Assembly: GCF_003589595.1 (NCBI RefSeq) | Contig: NW_020653945.1 | Coordinates: 10,510,855 to 10,574,854, forward strand | Length of the DNA stretch: 64,000 bases | Reading direction: 5' to 3' | Origin: Hyposmocoma kahamanoa | Lineage: Eukaryota > Arthropoda > Insecta > Lepidoptera > Cosmopterigidae | Shown here: piece after piece, positions 1 through 12,100 of the stretch | How positions within the stretch are numbered: position 1 is the first letter of the stretch | Layout of the letters: every line of letters begins with the position of its first letter | The notes under the pieces: generated by a model | What the model saw: only the letters and a program-made list of their open reading frames with translations | Told to the model about the DNA's origin: nothing | Databases searched by the model: none | Made by a program: the position numbers and the translations under genes

Positions 1-100
1 CTTCCTATTTACCAATTTTGTGTGCATTAGTATTGTCCGGTACAATCGGATGTTTAAAAATATTTTTGTTGTGTTGTACCAGGTGTGCGGGTGTGTCGGC

Positions 101-167
101 ATGAGGCGCGAGGCGCTGCGCGTAGCGCGGCTGGCACTGTTCCTGCTGCAGGCTTCCTTTGTCATCG
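101..167 (+). CDS. exon 1: start codon and signal peptide
   Basis: ATG at 101 follows GTCGGC and opens a basic n-region (MRREALRVAR) and a hydrophobic core (LALFLLQASFVI), a typical signal peptide. The donor at 168 is GTAAGA and the exon ends in phase 1. A pyrimidine-leaning stretch ending in AG at 81-82 is a possible splice acceptor, so the transcribed exon may begin at 83 with an upstream 5' UTR exon outside the window. No promoter is visible. Confidence 0.85.
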
Positions 168-3100
168 GTAAGACTTACTTATTGCTTGCTATTAATTGAG
201 GCCATCAGCGCGTAAGTTTTTTTTTTTGCTTAATTATTTCAAATGTTAGGTACTTAAGTACACAATTGCTATGATGCTAGTTTCATAACAAAATTTCAAA
301 ATTATATATTGGTCATATATGATTAGCATATCGTCGGGGATAGGGCAATTACGCGTAACTAGCATTGGATTATGAGTTTTCATTTCTGTAATTTAGTGGC
401 CAAAGCAACTCCGCGTAAATGCCTTGGCAACCAAATTAGAGTGATTTATGGAAATCTATTATTGTCAGTCCGTAGACAATATAAATTAATGCTTACTGTG
501 CAAGAATGATAGTGGTAGCCATTGAAATAACAAAGTAATAACTTTAAATCCCTCTCTAGTAAAATTTAGTTTACTGCAAATACGCGCTTAAATTTGCACT
601 ATCCCCGACGATATATTAAATAAAAATGGCTAATTTTAAATCCCTCATTATACATTTCATGGGGTTACACCACTTTTGCGCTGATAGCCTCATTTAGCAA
701 TCAATTGATCACGTGAATGTTTATTAGAAGCATGCTATGTAGCAATACAAGGAAATCTAAATACACAAACTTACCGATATTTTGTAATTGCACTATGGTT
801 TTGGATATTTTATAAGCGTATCTTTTACATTCCGTTGTCGTAATTCTTGGTTCAGAAATACGCTCTAAACGTGGGTTAGTAGGTAATAAATTTCACTATA
901 ACTCTTCTAACAGGAAGAATTATGTTGTAGGTCGAATAGCGTTCGAGAAACTGACTGATGTGGACTTTACCGGCACAGCGTACTACACTGTACGGAATCT
1001 GTCGCTTTACGAGTGTCAAGGCTGGTGCAGAGAAGAGCCAGATTGCCAGGCGGCTGCTTTTAGGTAAGGCGTTTTTGAAGTTTTAGGTTTTTGTGACGAC
1101 TTCATATATTCGTAATCATTATGCACTTTTATTGTTGGTGTGTTGTTTCATTTTATCGAATGTCTTACGTCTATTCGTCGTTAATATGCATTGGAAATGA
1201 AACTTTTTTCCGCATCTAAATCACATGTATTTGTGGGACTGGTAAAGGGTCAAAACCGTGAAAAACAAATGAACGGGATTTAGGTCCGAAAAAATTGTTC
1301 CATACATATTTGTTTTTAATGTGCTGTTTCATAGTTTCATAATATTATTATAAATAATCAAAACAAATGAAGTTATGATTTGATTTGTGTAATGATAATG
1401 ATTGTAATTAAAAAATATTTTTATTAACTCGAAACTAAAATAACCTAAAAAAACTATGATAATTAAATTTTTATTGAATTGATATTCAATTATTTTTTGT
1501 GAAATTAATCCACTAGTTTGTTATAATTATTAATACAAAGATCGAACACTCAGAAAAAACACTCAGAAAAAATTCCTTCGATCCGGTCGGATTCGAACCG
1601 ACGTCTTCTTGCATACCGTGCCAGACGCTATACCTACTAAGCCACGGAACGAATCAACGGACCTCACGAATTTTTCTATGTGCTTGCGTCGTGTCTTTGT
1701 ACTTGGTCTTTCAACGACTTTTTAGTCGTAACGCCATCTATGAGAAATCTTTAACAGATTTATCACCCAGTTAGTACCTTTACAGCTACCAGTCCTGGCG
1801 AGAGATGTCGCTATTCACTGTATTAATTAAATTTTTATTGAATTGATATTCAATTATTTTTTGGGAAATTACTCCACTAGTTTCTTATAATTATTAATAC
1901 AAAGATCGAACACTCAGAAAAAATTCCTTCGATCCGGTCGGATTCGAACCGACATCTTCTTGCATACCGTGCCAGACGCTATACCAACTAAGCCACGGAA
2001 CGAACCAACTGACCTCACGAATTTTTCTATGTGCTTGCGTCGTGTCTTTGTGCTTGGTCTTTCAACGACTTTTTAGTCGTAGCGCCATCTATGAGAAATC
2101 TTTAACAGATTTATCACCCAGTTAGTACCTTTACAGCTACCAGTCTTGGCGAGAGATGTCGCTACTCACTGTATTAATGAAATTTTTATTGAATTGATAT
2201 TCAATTTTTTTTGTTAAATTACTCCTTTAGTTTGTTATAATTATTATTAATACATAGATTGAACACTTAGAAAAAATTCCTTCGATATTCGTGAATAGCG
2301 ACATCTCTCGCCAGGACTGGTAGCTGTAAAGGTACTAACTGGGTGATAAATCTGTTAAAGACTTCTCATAGATGGCGCTACGACTACAAAGTCGTTGAAA
2401 GACCAAGTACAAAGACACGACGCAAGCACATAGAAAAATTCGTGAGGTCCGTTGGTTCGTTCCGTGGCTTAGTTGGTATAGCGTCTGGCACGGTATGCAA
2501 GAAGACGTCGGTTCGAATCCGACCGGATCGAAGGAATTTTTTCTGAGTGTTCGATCTTTGTATTAATAATTAAAACTATGATACTTTATTTGTAATAAAC
2601 AGCAATTTTTTAGTGACTTTTCGTATGGAAAACATTTATTTGCCACATGAAGGCTGACAAATTTGTGGCGAAAGTAAGACGAGTCATCTACTCAAGGAAT
2701 ACCTAGGTGTTGATTCAGTGATATATGTGCCCCAGTATCGGAAACAGGATAATTTTAGACGTGAATTATTCAGAGCATCACAGATGTTTACTTATAATTT
2801 ACGTTTATGAGAAACATACTTATTTTGTGTCTGATTCGAATGCAATGGACCTTATTACTAGTAGACGACGTATTATATAGCTGAGGGCACAGCAATAAAT
2901 CTCACCTAATTTTATGATCGCCCATACTTCATACTCGTATATTTATTTATGATTTCGTTAGACGTGAGGTATCAGTGTAAAATGGAAATTGTAGAAAATT
3001 TTACTACGTCACCAGTATGAGAAGAGACCCGAGAATTGAACAAAAGCATTGTGACGTAGGGTAAATAGTTTATTGTCAAGGAAGAGACGTTCGCAAACGA

Positions 3101-6100
3101 AGTATGTGCTACTTACTTATCTGTCTCCTACGTTGATTGCTATGCGCAAGATGTGGCTTTCGGTTTCTCAGTTTCTTATACGGTTTTCACTTGGACAATG
3201 GTCGAATCAATTGTTATCTTTGAGATGAGAAGCACATAACCTTTGTGATCTGGCCTACAAAGCGCATTTCGTTTCGGATAGCAGATATCACGTCCAATCA
3301 AAGGCATGATTCGTCATTCTATGAGTGATCACGAAGTAAATAAAAATCAACATGTCGTATCTGCGGTCACGATGCTCCTGACCCAAATGTTTGAGATAAG
3401 AGATCGGAATGACTGACGTGAAGATTCACTATCCACTTGAGATCATCGGAACGTCGGCATCGCAAAAACTATATCGGTCCCGTAGGTGCCCTAAAGGAGC
3501 ACTTAACGGGTTCGAGAATCCACTACGACTAATACAGCGATCATTCTAGATTCTTTTTAGTAGCAGTAGAGCTCCTTGTGAAAGAGTTTGTCCAAGGAAG
3601 TACTGCCACCTTACTTATATCTGCCGCCAAGCTGTAATGTGACCATTGATGTGAAATAACGCAATCTCGTCTCCGTATCGTCTTGCACCACGATAATGCC
3701 AGTTCTCAAACAAATTTTTGAAGACAAATGAATTTTTGAAGGTGAACGACGATGACCTTATAAGCCATCCCGCGTACAGTCCCGGCCTGGCACCTTGTGA
3801 CTTTTATTTAATTCCAAAAATTATGAACCAGTTACGCGGTCAACGATTTTCATCACCTGAAGAGGCTGTCGAAGAGTATGAAAAATATCTTTCAGAGATT
3901 GTCACGGAGGTATGGCATAAATGTTTTCAAAATTGGTTCATTCGTATGAAAAAGTGCATTAACGCTAACGGAGAATATTTTGAGAAACAATAAATTCATT
4001 TCTAACCATTTATAGTATTTTTTTCTTATTCATTCCGGAAACTTATAGTGCGCCTCACGTACGTATGCCTAAAATGTTCAGTGAAGGAAGTATTTGAACT
4101 TTGAATTCCTTGAGTATTCAATGGCAATGAATAAATCGCATAGCTTACACAGTTTCCCCTTAAGGTCAGCTGAAAGTGTGTCAGTCAACCACACGTCCTC
4201 CGCGGTTCAGGCATTCCAATGACACGCTCTCGGCTAATAACAATGTGTCTTTGGCCGCAAACTCTGTAAAAGCGGAAACCATCGCGTTCCAAATTGTATA
4301 ACAGTAAAAGTGATCGGATATTCAATAGATTATTGCTTGCCGACCATTTTAAAGTGTTTCATATCTATTGACGATTTTGGACTAGATATTTCATATGTAT
4401 GTGCAATTAAGTCTTATTGAGACGCTCTTTTAGATGAAATAACTTTATTTTATGAATTACTGGTACCAACACCTTACCTGAGTTTTTCTCTATCTATTAG
4501 TTTAAAGTTTGGTTTGTTGAAGGTTGGTTTCTTCAAGTTTAAATACAAAAAATAAATACATATTTGTTTATTTTTGGCATAGCTACAGAATACAAACTGT
4601 GAAGATGCTTATAGTTAACATGTATTACAATAGGAGTAAATTTACACTCCTATGGCAGCCACGCACGGCATTTGCGAAATAATGAAATTACTTAAAAATT
4701 AACAGACTTTTGAACACAATAAATAAATTGCACTTAAAAATAATAGCAAAAAATAATGTTACACATACATAAAAACAATGAGATTCTAAAATATCCAACA
4801 TATTCAGCTGCTGGGAGAATAGGCCCAAATCCTTAGAAAAGTTGTTATGAGCTCTAAACACGCGGAAAATAGGATCATTATATGAAACATTGTTAGTGGC
4901 ACATGGCAGAGAAAAAGTTATTTGGGTACGTACTGTCAATTGCACTTATTAATTGCATCTCGTATTTAATAGTCTATTTGTTTATGAATTTGTTTATTTC
5001 TATGAATGTTTTGCGACCGTACTGTTGAGTAATTAGATTGCTACACTAATTACAAACTTCAAAGTGTAAAATATTTATTTAAATTATCAGGAGAACGTGG
5101 CAAGTACTACAAAAATAATCATATTCTGTACTCATATAGGATTCAGCTTTTAGAAAGGTTTTTTAGGATCCTCTTAAAGTGGGTATTTTTATAACGCTCA
5201 CGCTATACGCAAATTTCATTATGAAGAAGGAGAAAATGTCGTAAGTTGTGAATTCTGTTTTTGAAATTCAGATAACTGACAGAAAAATTTTTTTTTGCAG
5301 TTGTAAGTATGCAAACTTTTTTGCAGTTTGTAGGTGTACAAACTTTTTTGCAGTTTGTAGGTGTACAAACTTTTTTGTGTTGTATAAGTATACAAATTTT
5401 TGACATGTTTTTTTACATAATTTTCGTTTTACTTTTGTAGGAAAAGCAATATTATTGAACCATGTAATATTTAAAATATACAGACACCTAGTAACTTTAC
5501 CGCTACAATGTTATGTGAGAGAACCACAAAGTTCGAGCGAAAAATGTTTAATCACAATCACTCCACTAGAAGAAGTTGTGAATCAGCCTCCGTGTAAGTG
5601 AGGTTGCATTGTCATAGTGCCGCGAAATCGCAAAAAAGCTAATTGTATTAACTTGAATCGATCCGAGGCATCTAACAGTATTGCAAGATTTCTCGAAGTC
5701 AATTCGAACGGGATCGATCGAAAATCAATTCGGTATTCAATTAAACGAGATAGTACATTCCCGCGTTTATAATCTAGCGCTGAACGAGTACTAATACTGA
5801 GTATCTCGAATCAATCTGTTCAAAGAAAATCATTCTGACTCTGACAAAAGAATAGGACATTAATATCAAATAGTAACTGTACTCTATGATGACGGTACTT
5901 TTTAGTGCTATTAAACCAAAAAATAGAAATTTAAGTTACGGTTGTTAATGTCTTACGTAAACACCGTTCGTTATATTATAATAATATCGAACATTGCTGT
6001 CAGCTTTTCCAGTGTTATATGTAAAAATTTTTACTTTTATAGATTTGTCACAGATGGCGCTACGGCAAAAATGTCGTTAAAAATCAAACAAAGATCCACA

Positions 6101-9100
6101 ACAAGCACATAGAAAGATTCGTGAGGTCTGTCGGTTCGTTCTGTAGCTCAGTTTGGAGAGCGTCAGCCACGGTATGCTGAAGGCGCCGGTTTGAGTCCAG
6201 CCGGACTGAAGGAATTTCTCTTAGTGTTCTATCATTGTATTAATAATTATAACAAACTACAGTACTGGCACGCTATGATGGCCGTTTTGACAGATTACAA
6301 TAGTGAGGTCAAATCTCAATTCATTATCGAAAAAAATATAATCAAATGCGAGTCACATTTATAAGTTTTTATATTTATAACTGGTATTGCAAAGGGTAGC
6401 TGATTAAAAAGTTTTAATTAAACGAAAATAAAAATGTTTACTTAACGTGTAATCAATTCGAAACTGCTTTGCTTTGCATTGAGCTTTGACGAGAGTTTGC
6501 CGGAGGTAGAAGTTGTGCTGGCCAGCGATCCCAGAAGTGACGATCGTATTAGATTTCATTTTTTCAAATTTCGAATTTCAAACAACAAATGTCGCGTCGA
6601 GTCGTAAAATTATACATTCCATAAATTTTACTGCACGTCACTATGACAATAATGTACAGCAATTAGCTCCTTCAATGTAGTTATCAATTAATACGAAACT
6701 TGATGAGCGGACGTCGAAATATCATGGTAGTAAGTTATCGTGATACTGAATAAATTTAATATTTATTGTAGGTGTAGTAGTTTAAGAAATAACGTCTTTC
6801 TTAGAAAGATACCCGTGGTATCAAAATTCGGTGTTTATTTCGACGAACTCTTGAACGGTAGAATGTTCTGGATAGTGCCCGGACTAGTACTCATAGTACT
6901 GGCAATTTCTTAGATTGAGACCAGGTAATTTTTTTTTTTAAATATAATAACGCACACACTCAACATAGCTCCGCACTAAGTAAACCCTGTGTCGCCGGCG
7001 CCATGGCTACATACATAGACAACCACAAATTGCACCAAAACTCACGAGAGAAATAAATGTAGGCCATACAAATATTCCCTTTATTACAGGGCCTCTGGGT
7101 GGCAGTACGGCATGGTAACCGTTCGGCCACTGAGGTAGTTACGGAGGCATTGGTGTGGTTGTCGGACACTTTTACTAACAAAAGCATTTAGATTAAGATT
7201 AGTTTTGGGACTTGCCTACTTATGTCTCAGGGTGGAGCAGTGGCAGTGAACCTTAGGTCTTTGCGATTCAAAACTCTGAGCGGCACTGCACCTGTCACGG
7301 TTAAGGGTGTCTTATTACCCGGCGCACAAATTAGTTCTTTCGCAAAGATGAGATGCCAAAATCTCAAGATGTAAATTGATCTGTTACAATGAATGTTTCG
7401 AATATTCTGCTATTTTAGTGACCTATTCTTTCGATTTTAATTGACGAATCCGTTTTAGATAGCCAAATTCCACTTTACAAATAGTATCAGCGGCCATTCA
7501 TTATGTGCAACCGGTGATTAATTTATCGATCAAAATATTTATGAGTGTTTAGCGAGCGAGATAAAATTTAGAGATATGATTCATGGGCTGCTTTACTATT
7601 TCCACCGTCTGTTGAGTGATGGATAATCTGTATGGTTGGTTGGGCAGCAACGGCATTTCCCCAGATAATAGGAAATAAATTTCATATGAAATTCTCTTCA
7701 CGCAAAACGTTAAGATACCACGTAATTGCTCTGTAGCCTATTTTCCTACACATATTTTTAACTTCCATAATGCATATTNNNNNNNNNNCCCGCGTGCCAT
7801 AGACCAGAATATAAAATAACTACATAAATACCACAGCTCTCTTGCTTGTCAGAATCGTTTGGTCTTTGTTTCAAACACTATGAACGACACAGTGAGCCGT
7901 TCTTTAACACATAGAGGTATATTTGTATTCATATCTATAGGTATACATGTACTACTCGTATACTTATTATGTAGAGTACTTATGATGATATTCTTTGGTT
8001 GCACCCCTTTTTGCATATCCCAAATTTCTACTCTAAGGTTGACTGGAAGAAATTGCTACATAGCAATAAGGACGCCTGTTGCACATTAAGTTACTGTTTT
8101 TATACTTAAGCTACTGGTTTGTGTTTTAACTGTAATTTTATGAGCAATAAAGAATATTTCATTCATTCATTCATTCATATCGCTGGGATTGTTTTAATAG
8201 CTACCACGGTGACTAGGTATGTAGACCAAAGGAAAAAATAAAAGGAAACGTTTGTAAAAGAATATTATCTCGTGCATCTTTTAGTTTTTTATTGCATAAG
8301 GTACGCACTTTTAATTAGTTACGCAATCGGACTAAGCTTTGAAATGTAAATAATACATGAAAGATTGTAGTATCTGATGGTGTGCCAAATAAATAAATAA
8401 ATAAATTTTGTTTGACCAACCGACCTGTGACCGGAACGAGATTGTAACGTATAAGAAGAACACATCGCTGCTTTTCAAGAATAATTGCTCAACCCAAAAT
8501 TGTTTTTTTTGACTCATTTATTCAGAAAATGTTAATTTAATTGTGGTTATGATTTCAAGAATTTTTCGTTAGAATAATCACATGACAATATTGGAGACAA
8601 CATAACAACACGCTTCTCAATTCTTTTCAGCCATCTTGCCGTCGAATCTCTCTTCCCTCAGTTTACGAACCATGTGTTAGATCCATGTGTCAATAATAAA
8701 AACGGCCTCTGCGACACAGACTTGTGCAGAGGCCGCAAGAAAAAATGAGAGCTAACTAATGAATAACGCGATTGCCTAATTTACCAAAGGGCTTCAATAA
8801 TCTATCTTATTTGTTAATGTGTTGAGACAATAAATGGTTTATTGTTATTATTAATTGGATGCTTTTGAGATAGGCCACTATTCTTGAAACTCATGGACAT
8901 AATTAAAGTGTACATATATTCATGCAATTAAAACTCAACCTGACATGATTTTACTACCACTGTTTAATACAAGTGTGTGTGTTTTTTAGAGCGACTTTAA
9001 ATTAGACGCAGCACTCCTCGTGGAAGAATGGCATAAGTGGAGTTACATCAAACATGTTTATTGCTCCATTAGATACATAAAAATATGACCCACATCCTCG

Positions 9101-12100
9101 CCAATTCTTATTTTACAATATTTTGTCGATAGAGTTACAAGAATCGGAGAGGATATGAATTATATTTTTCTGTATCTAATAGAGCAAAAAAACGTTTTTC
9201 ACGTAACTCCACTTATTGACATAAGAATGACTTTTCCATGAGAGGTGCGGGCTTGTAGAAATGCTGCAGTGGCGTAACTGTGGCGCAAAGATCATATATA
9301 TACGTTATAAAACCCAATGGTTTTTGGTGAATGAGTTCTACTTTTGTATTCAAGCCAATGCTTGAATACAAAAGTAGAACTCATTCACTCACTATTCTTT
9401 GGTTGCAATCCTTCTGCATATACCAGATTTTTGTCCTAAGGTTGTTTGGAAGAAATTTCTACATAGCAATAAAGCTGCCTGTTGCATATTAACTTACTGT
9501 TTTCTAAACTTATGTACGGTTCTGTGTTGTCACCAGTGAGCGTAAAGTATAATATCATTGGTTGTCACTGTAGTTTAATGTGCAACAAAGAGTTATTCAT
9601 TCATACATCTTATGGGATTTTAAGGCGTTGGATTTTAAAAGAAAACTTGTCTAGTGCCTTTGAAGTTTGCATATTGCACGTTGACATCAAGTTGATACCA
9701 ATACAACTACTAAATGAAAAAGTCAACTTTTAGTAAATGATCATTAAAGTTTCTGAAAATAAGTTCAACTTTGAAAAAGCGAGATTTTTATTTAGTGACG
9801 GTATTGGTTTCAACGTACGATATTTTGTAGTTATATCGATTTAAACATCACTTTTGTGGGTTGAAAAAGAATATTTGTCAGATATTTGTTAAGCACAGCA
9901 TAAATCAACGCCTACTTTCTCGCAGTGCATTTCCATGAAATGATTGATTGGAAACCATCAAATTAAACTTTAGTGCGCTTTTTACATACCAGATGGTACT
10001 TATAACTTATATTAAATGTAAAATTACGTTTCTGTCAGTATAAAAGCCTACCATTTAATTAATGCTTCAATAACACAACGTACAGACGGCTGCACATCAA
10101 GCTACACGTTGACGGGTCATGTTCCGTTGCACTGGAGACGATATTCGAAGTGTAAATCTCGGTGTGCTGTTGGCTGTACCTACTACGATAGATTTATTAC
10201 ATACGGTTATGAAATTGAAACGTAAACCGATGTCATTAGTTACTTGGTTATCGAATTATTAATCATAAATTCTTAAATTTTTCTGTTTGCATTTAATAAT
10301 ACTAAATTACCATTCGATAAAGGCGGTTTTATTTGACACTGCTAAGTTCTTGAGAAGCATGTCAAACTGCGCTTGTACACGTGCATTTAGTAAATTTTTT
10401 TATATATTTAACGAGAAAATTTGATGTACATATGAAATGTCTGTTCAAATTATTCAGTTTTTTTAATAGAATACCCCTGTGAGACTCAGACATATTAAGT
10501 AAAATAACGGAAAACTTACGTATTTAAGTCGACTTTTGCTGGACATGTTTCGAACCAGTTCGTGGCTATTAATCTTGAGATTCCGCGGCGGTGACTCGAC
10601 GGAAACCGCTTGTTCCTAAATTAATAATAATAATAATGTGCAAAACAACCACACCAATTGCCTGGTCTCAAACTAGGTAATTTCCAGTACTATGAGTACG
10701 AGAGCAACGGAATTCACTCCGGGCCACCTCTCAGCAAACCCCGACCAAAATCAGTTTGGAAAAGTTCATTTTCCAATTTGGTCCTGCCGGGAATCGAATC
10801 CGGGACCTCTGTATCTATCGTCCACAGTATAAACCGTTGCGCCACAGAGGCTATCATCATAATATATACAGGGTTATTTGTAAAATAATAACAACCTACC
10901 GTAGAACTATATTACTAACATCACAAACTACAATTTTTGTTCCATGACTTTTCACAAAACATAAATAATAAATTTACCACAAATATAATAAATAAAAAAA
11001 ATCACAAAATTTTACACTTAAATTGTAATTAGAACTAAGTTCAAACTCATGGTGCCACAATTTCGTTTACCTTAGTAAACGATTTTTTTTATGAAAAACT
11101 GTATACGTTTTTACAATAAGATTCCGGAGAATATATTACGATTATCATTTCCTAGTTTAAAACTTACATTAAAAGGATGTTGAATGGAAAAGTCATATTA
11201 CAAAATTGAGGAGTATGTGTTAGATAAAGATGTATGGAAAGACAACACGAATCTAGATTCCACACGATTATGATTCATAGTGTATTCCATAGCATTTCAG
11301 TTTATTTAAAAAGAGCAATCCCTAGAGTTTCTTCTTCGTTTTTCACAGGGAGGTCAGCGTAGTGAACCAGCAGTAGCTTAAAAATTTGTTAGTAAGGTAG
11401 GAAGTTGAATCGTGCAAGCGTGCTCCATCACGACCCGCACCCGCGAACCTGGATTTTGCACAGAGTTATCACTTTTTAGAGCGATCTATTTAAATATTTT
11501 TATTTTTGTATGAAAGTAAAATGTAATTAATTATTAAAAATCATGGACCGAAGGTTGTTGTTTATGATGTTAGTAATAAAGCCCTGTGAGGTTGTTATTA
11601 TTTTAGAAATGACCCTGTATATACGGGTAAAATGTTTCCGGAGATAACTTGATGGTGATTTGTTTTTCACATATTTTTTATTTACTAATCAAAATACAAT
11701 CAACGTGTACACTTTTTACCACTTAAACTAAAGAGATTGGAGTGCGATAACTGAATTTAGCTTATAATTATAATTTGTTACATCTGTCAAACTAAGTAGT
11801 AAGTAAGTTGTTAATTATCTACAAACGGATACCGATCCGCATTTGATCGGTTGAAATACCTGATGTGATCGGTAGTAATTAAACTAGTTAATTAAAGATT
11901 GAGGTATATTCACATCACTCCATACTCAAGTAAAAAGAGGCACATTCTCTACGCAATAGAGTTTAATTTAAGATGATTTATTCATAGTTGATTTGTAAAC
12001 TGTACATAACGTAAGCGGCCTTTACATACGTTTGTGTACATCATTAAGGCGACACAGAAGTTTAGTAGCAGGCTCCTTGTGAAAGAGTTCGTCCTGGGAA

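Noticed and set aside
911..930. CAG at 911-913 as exon 2 acceptor
   Set aside because: Would add an in-frame TAG before 931, so TTGTAG is required.
2455..2530. tRNA gene (GGTTCGAATCC box)
   Set aside because: Part of a SINE repeated four times within 1.1 kb, with identical flanking non-tRNA sequence.
2343..2546. 67-codon ORF starting at a GTG
   Set aside because: It reads through the inverted SINE copy, including the tRNA-like head; no protein signature.
5291..5397. CRISPR-like array
   Set aside because: Units are contiguous without spacers, in a eukaryotic intron.
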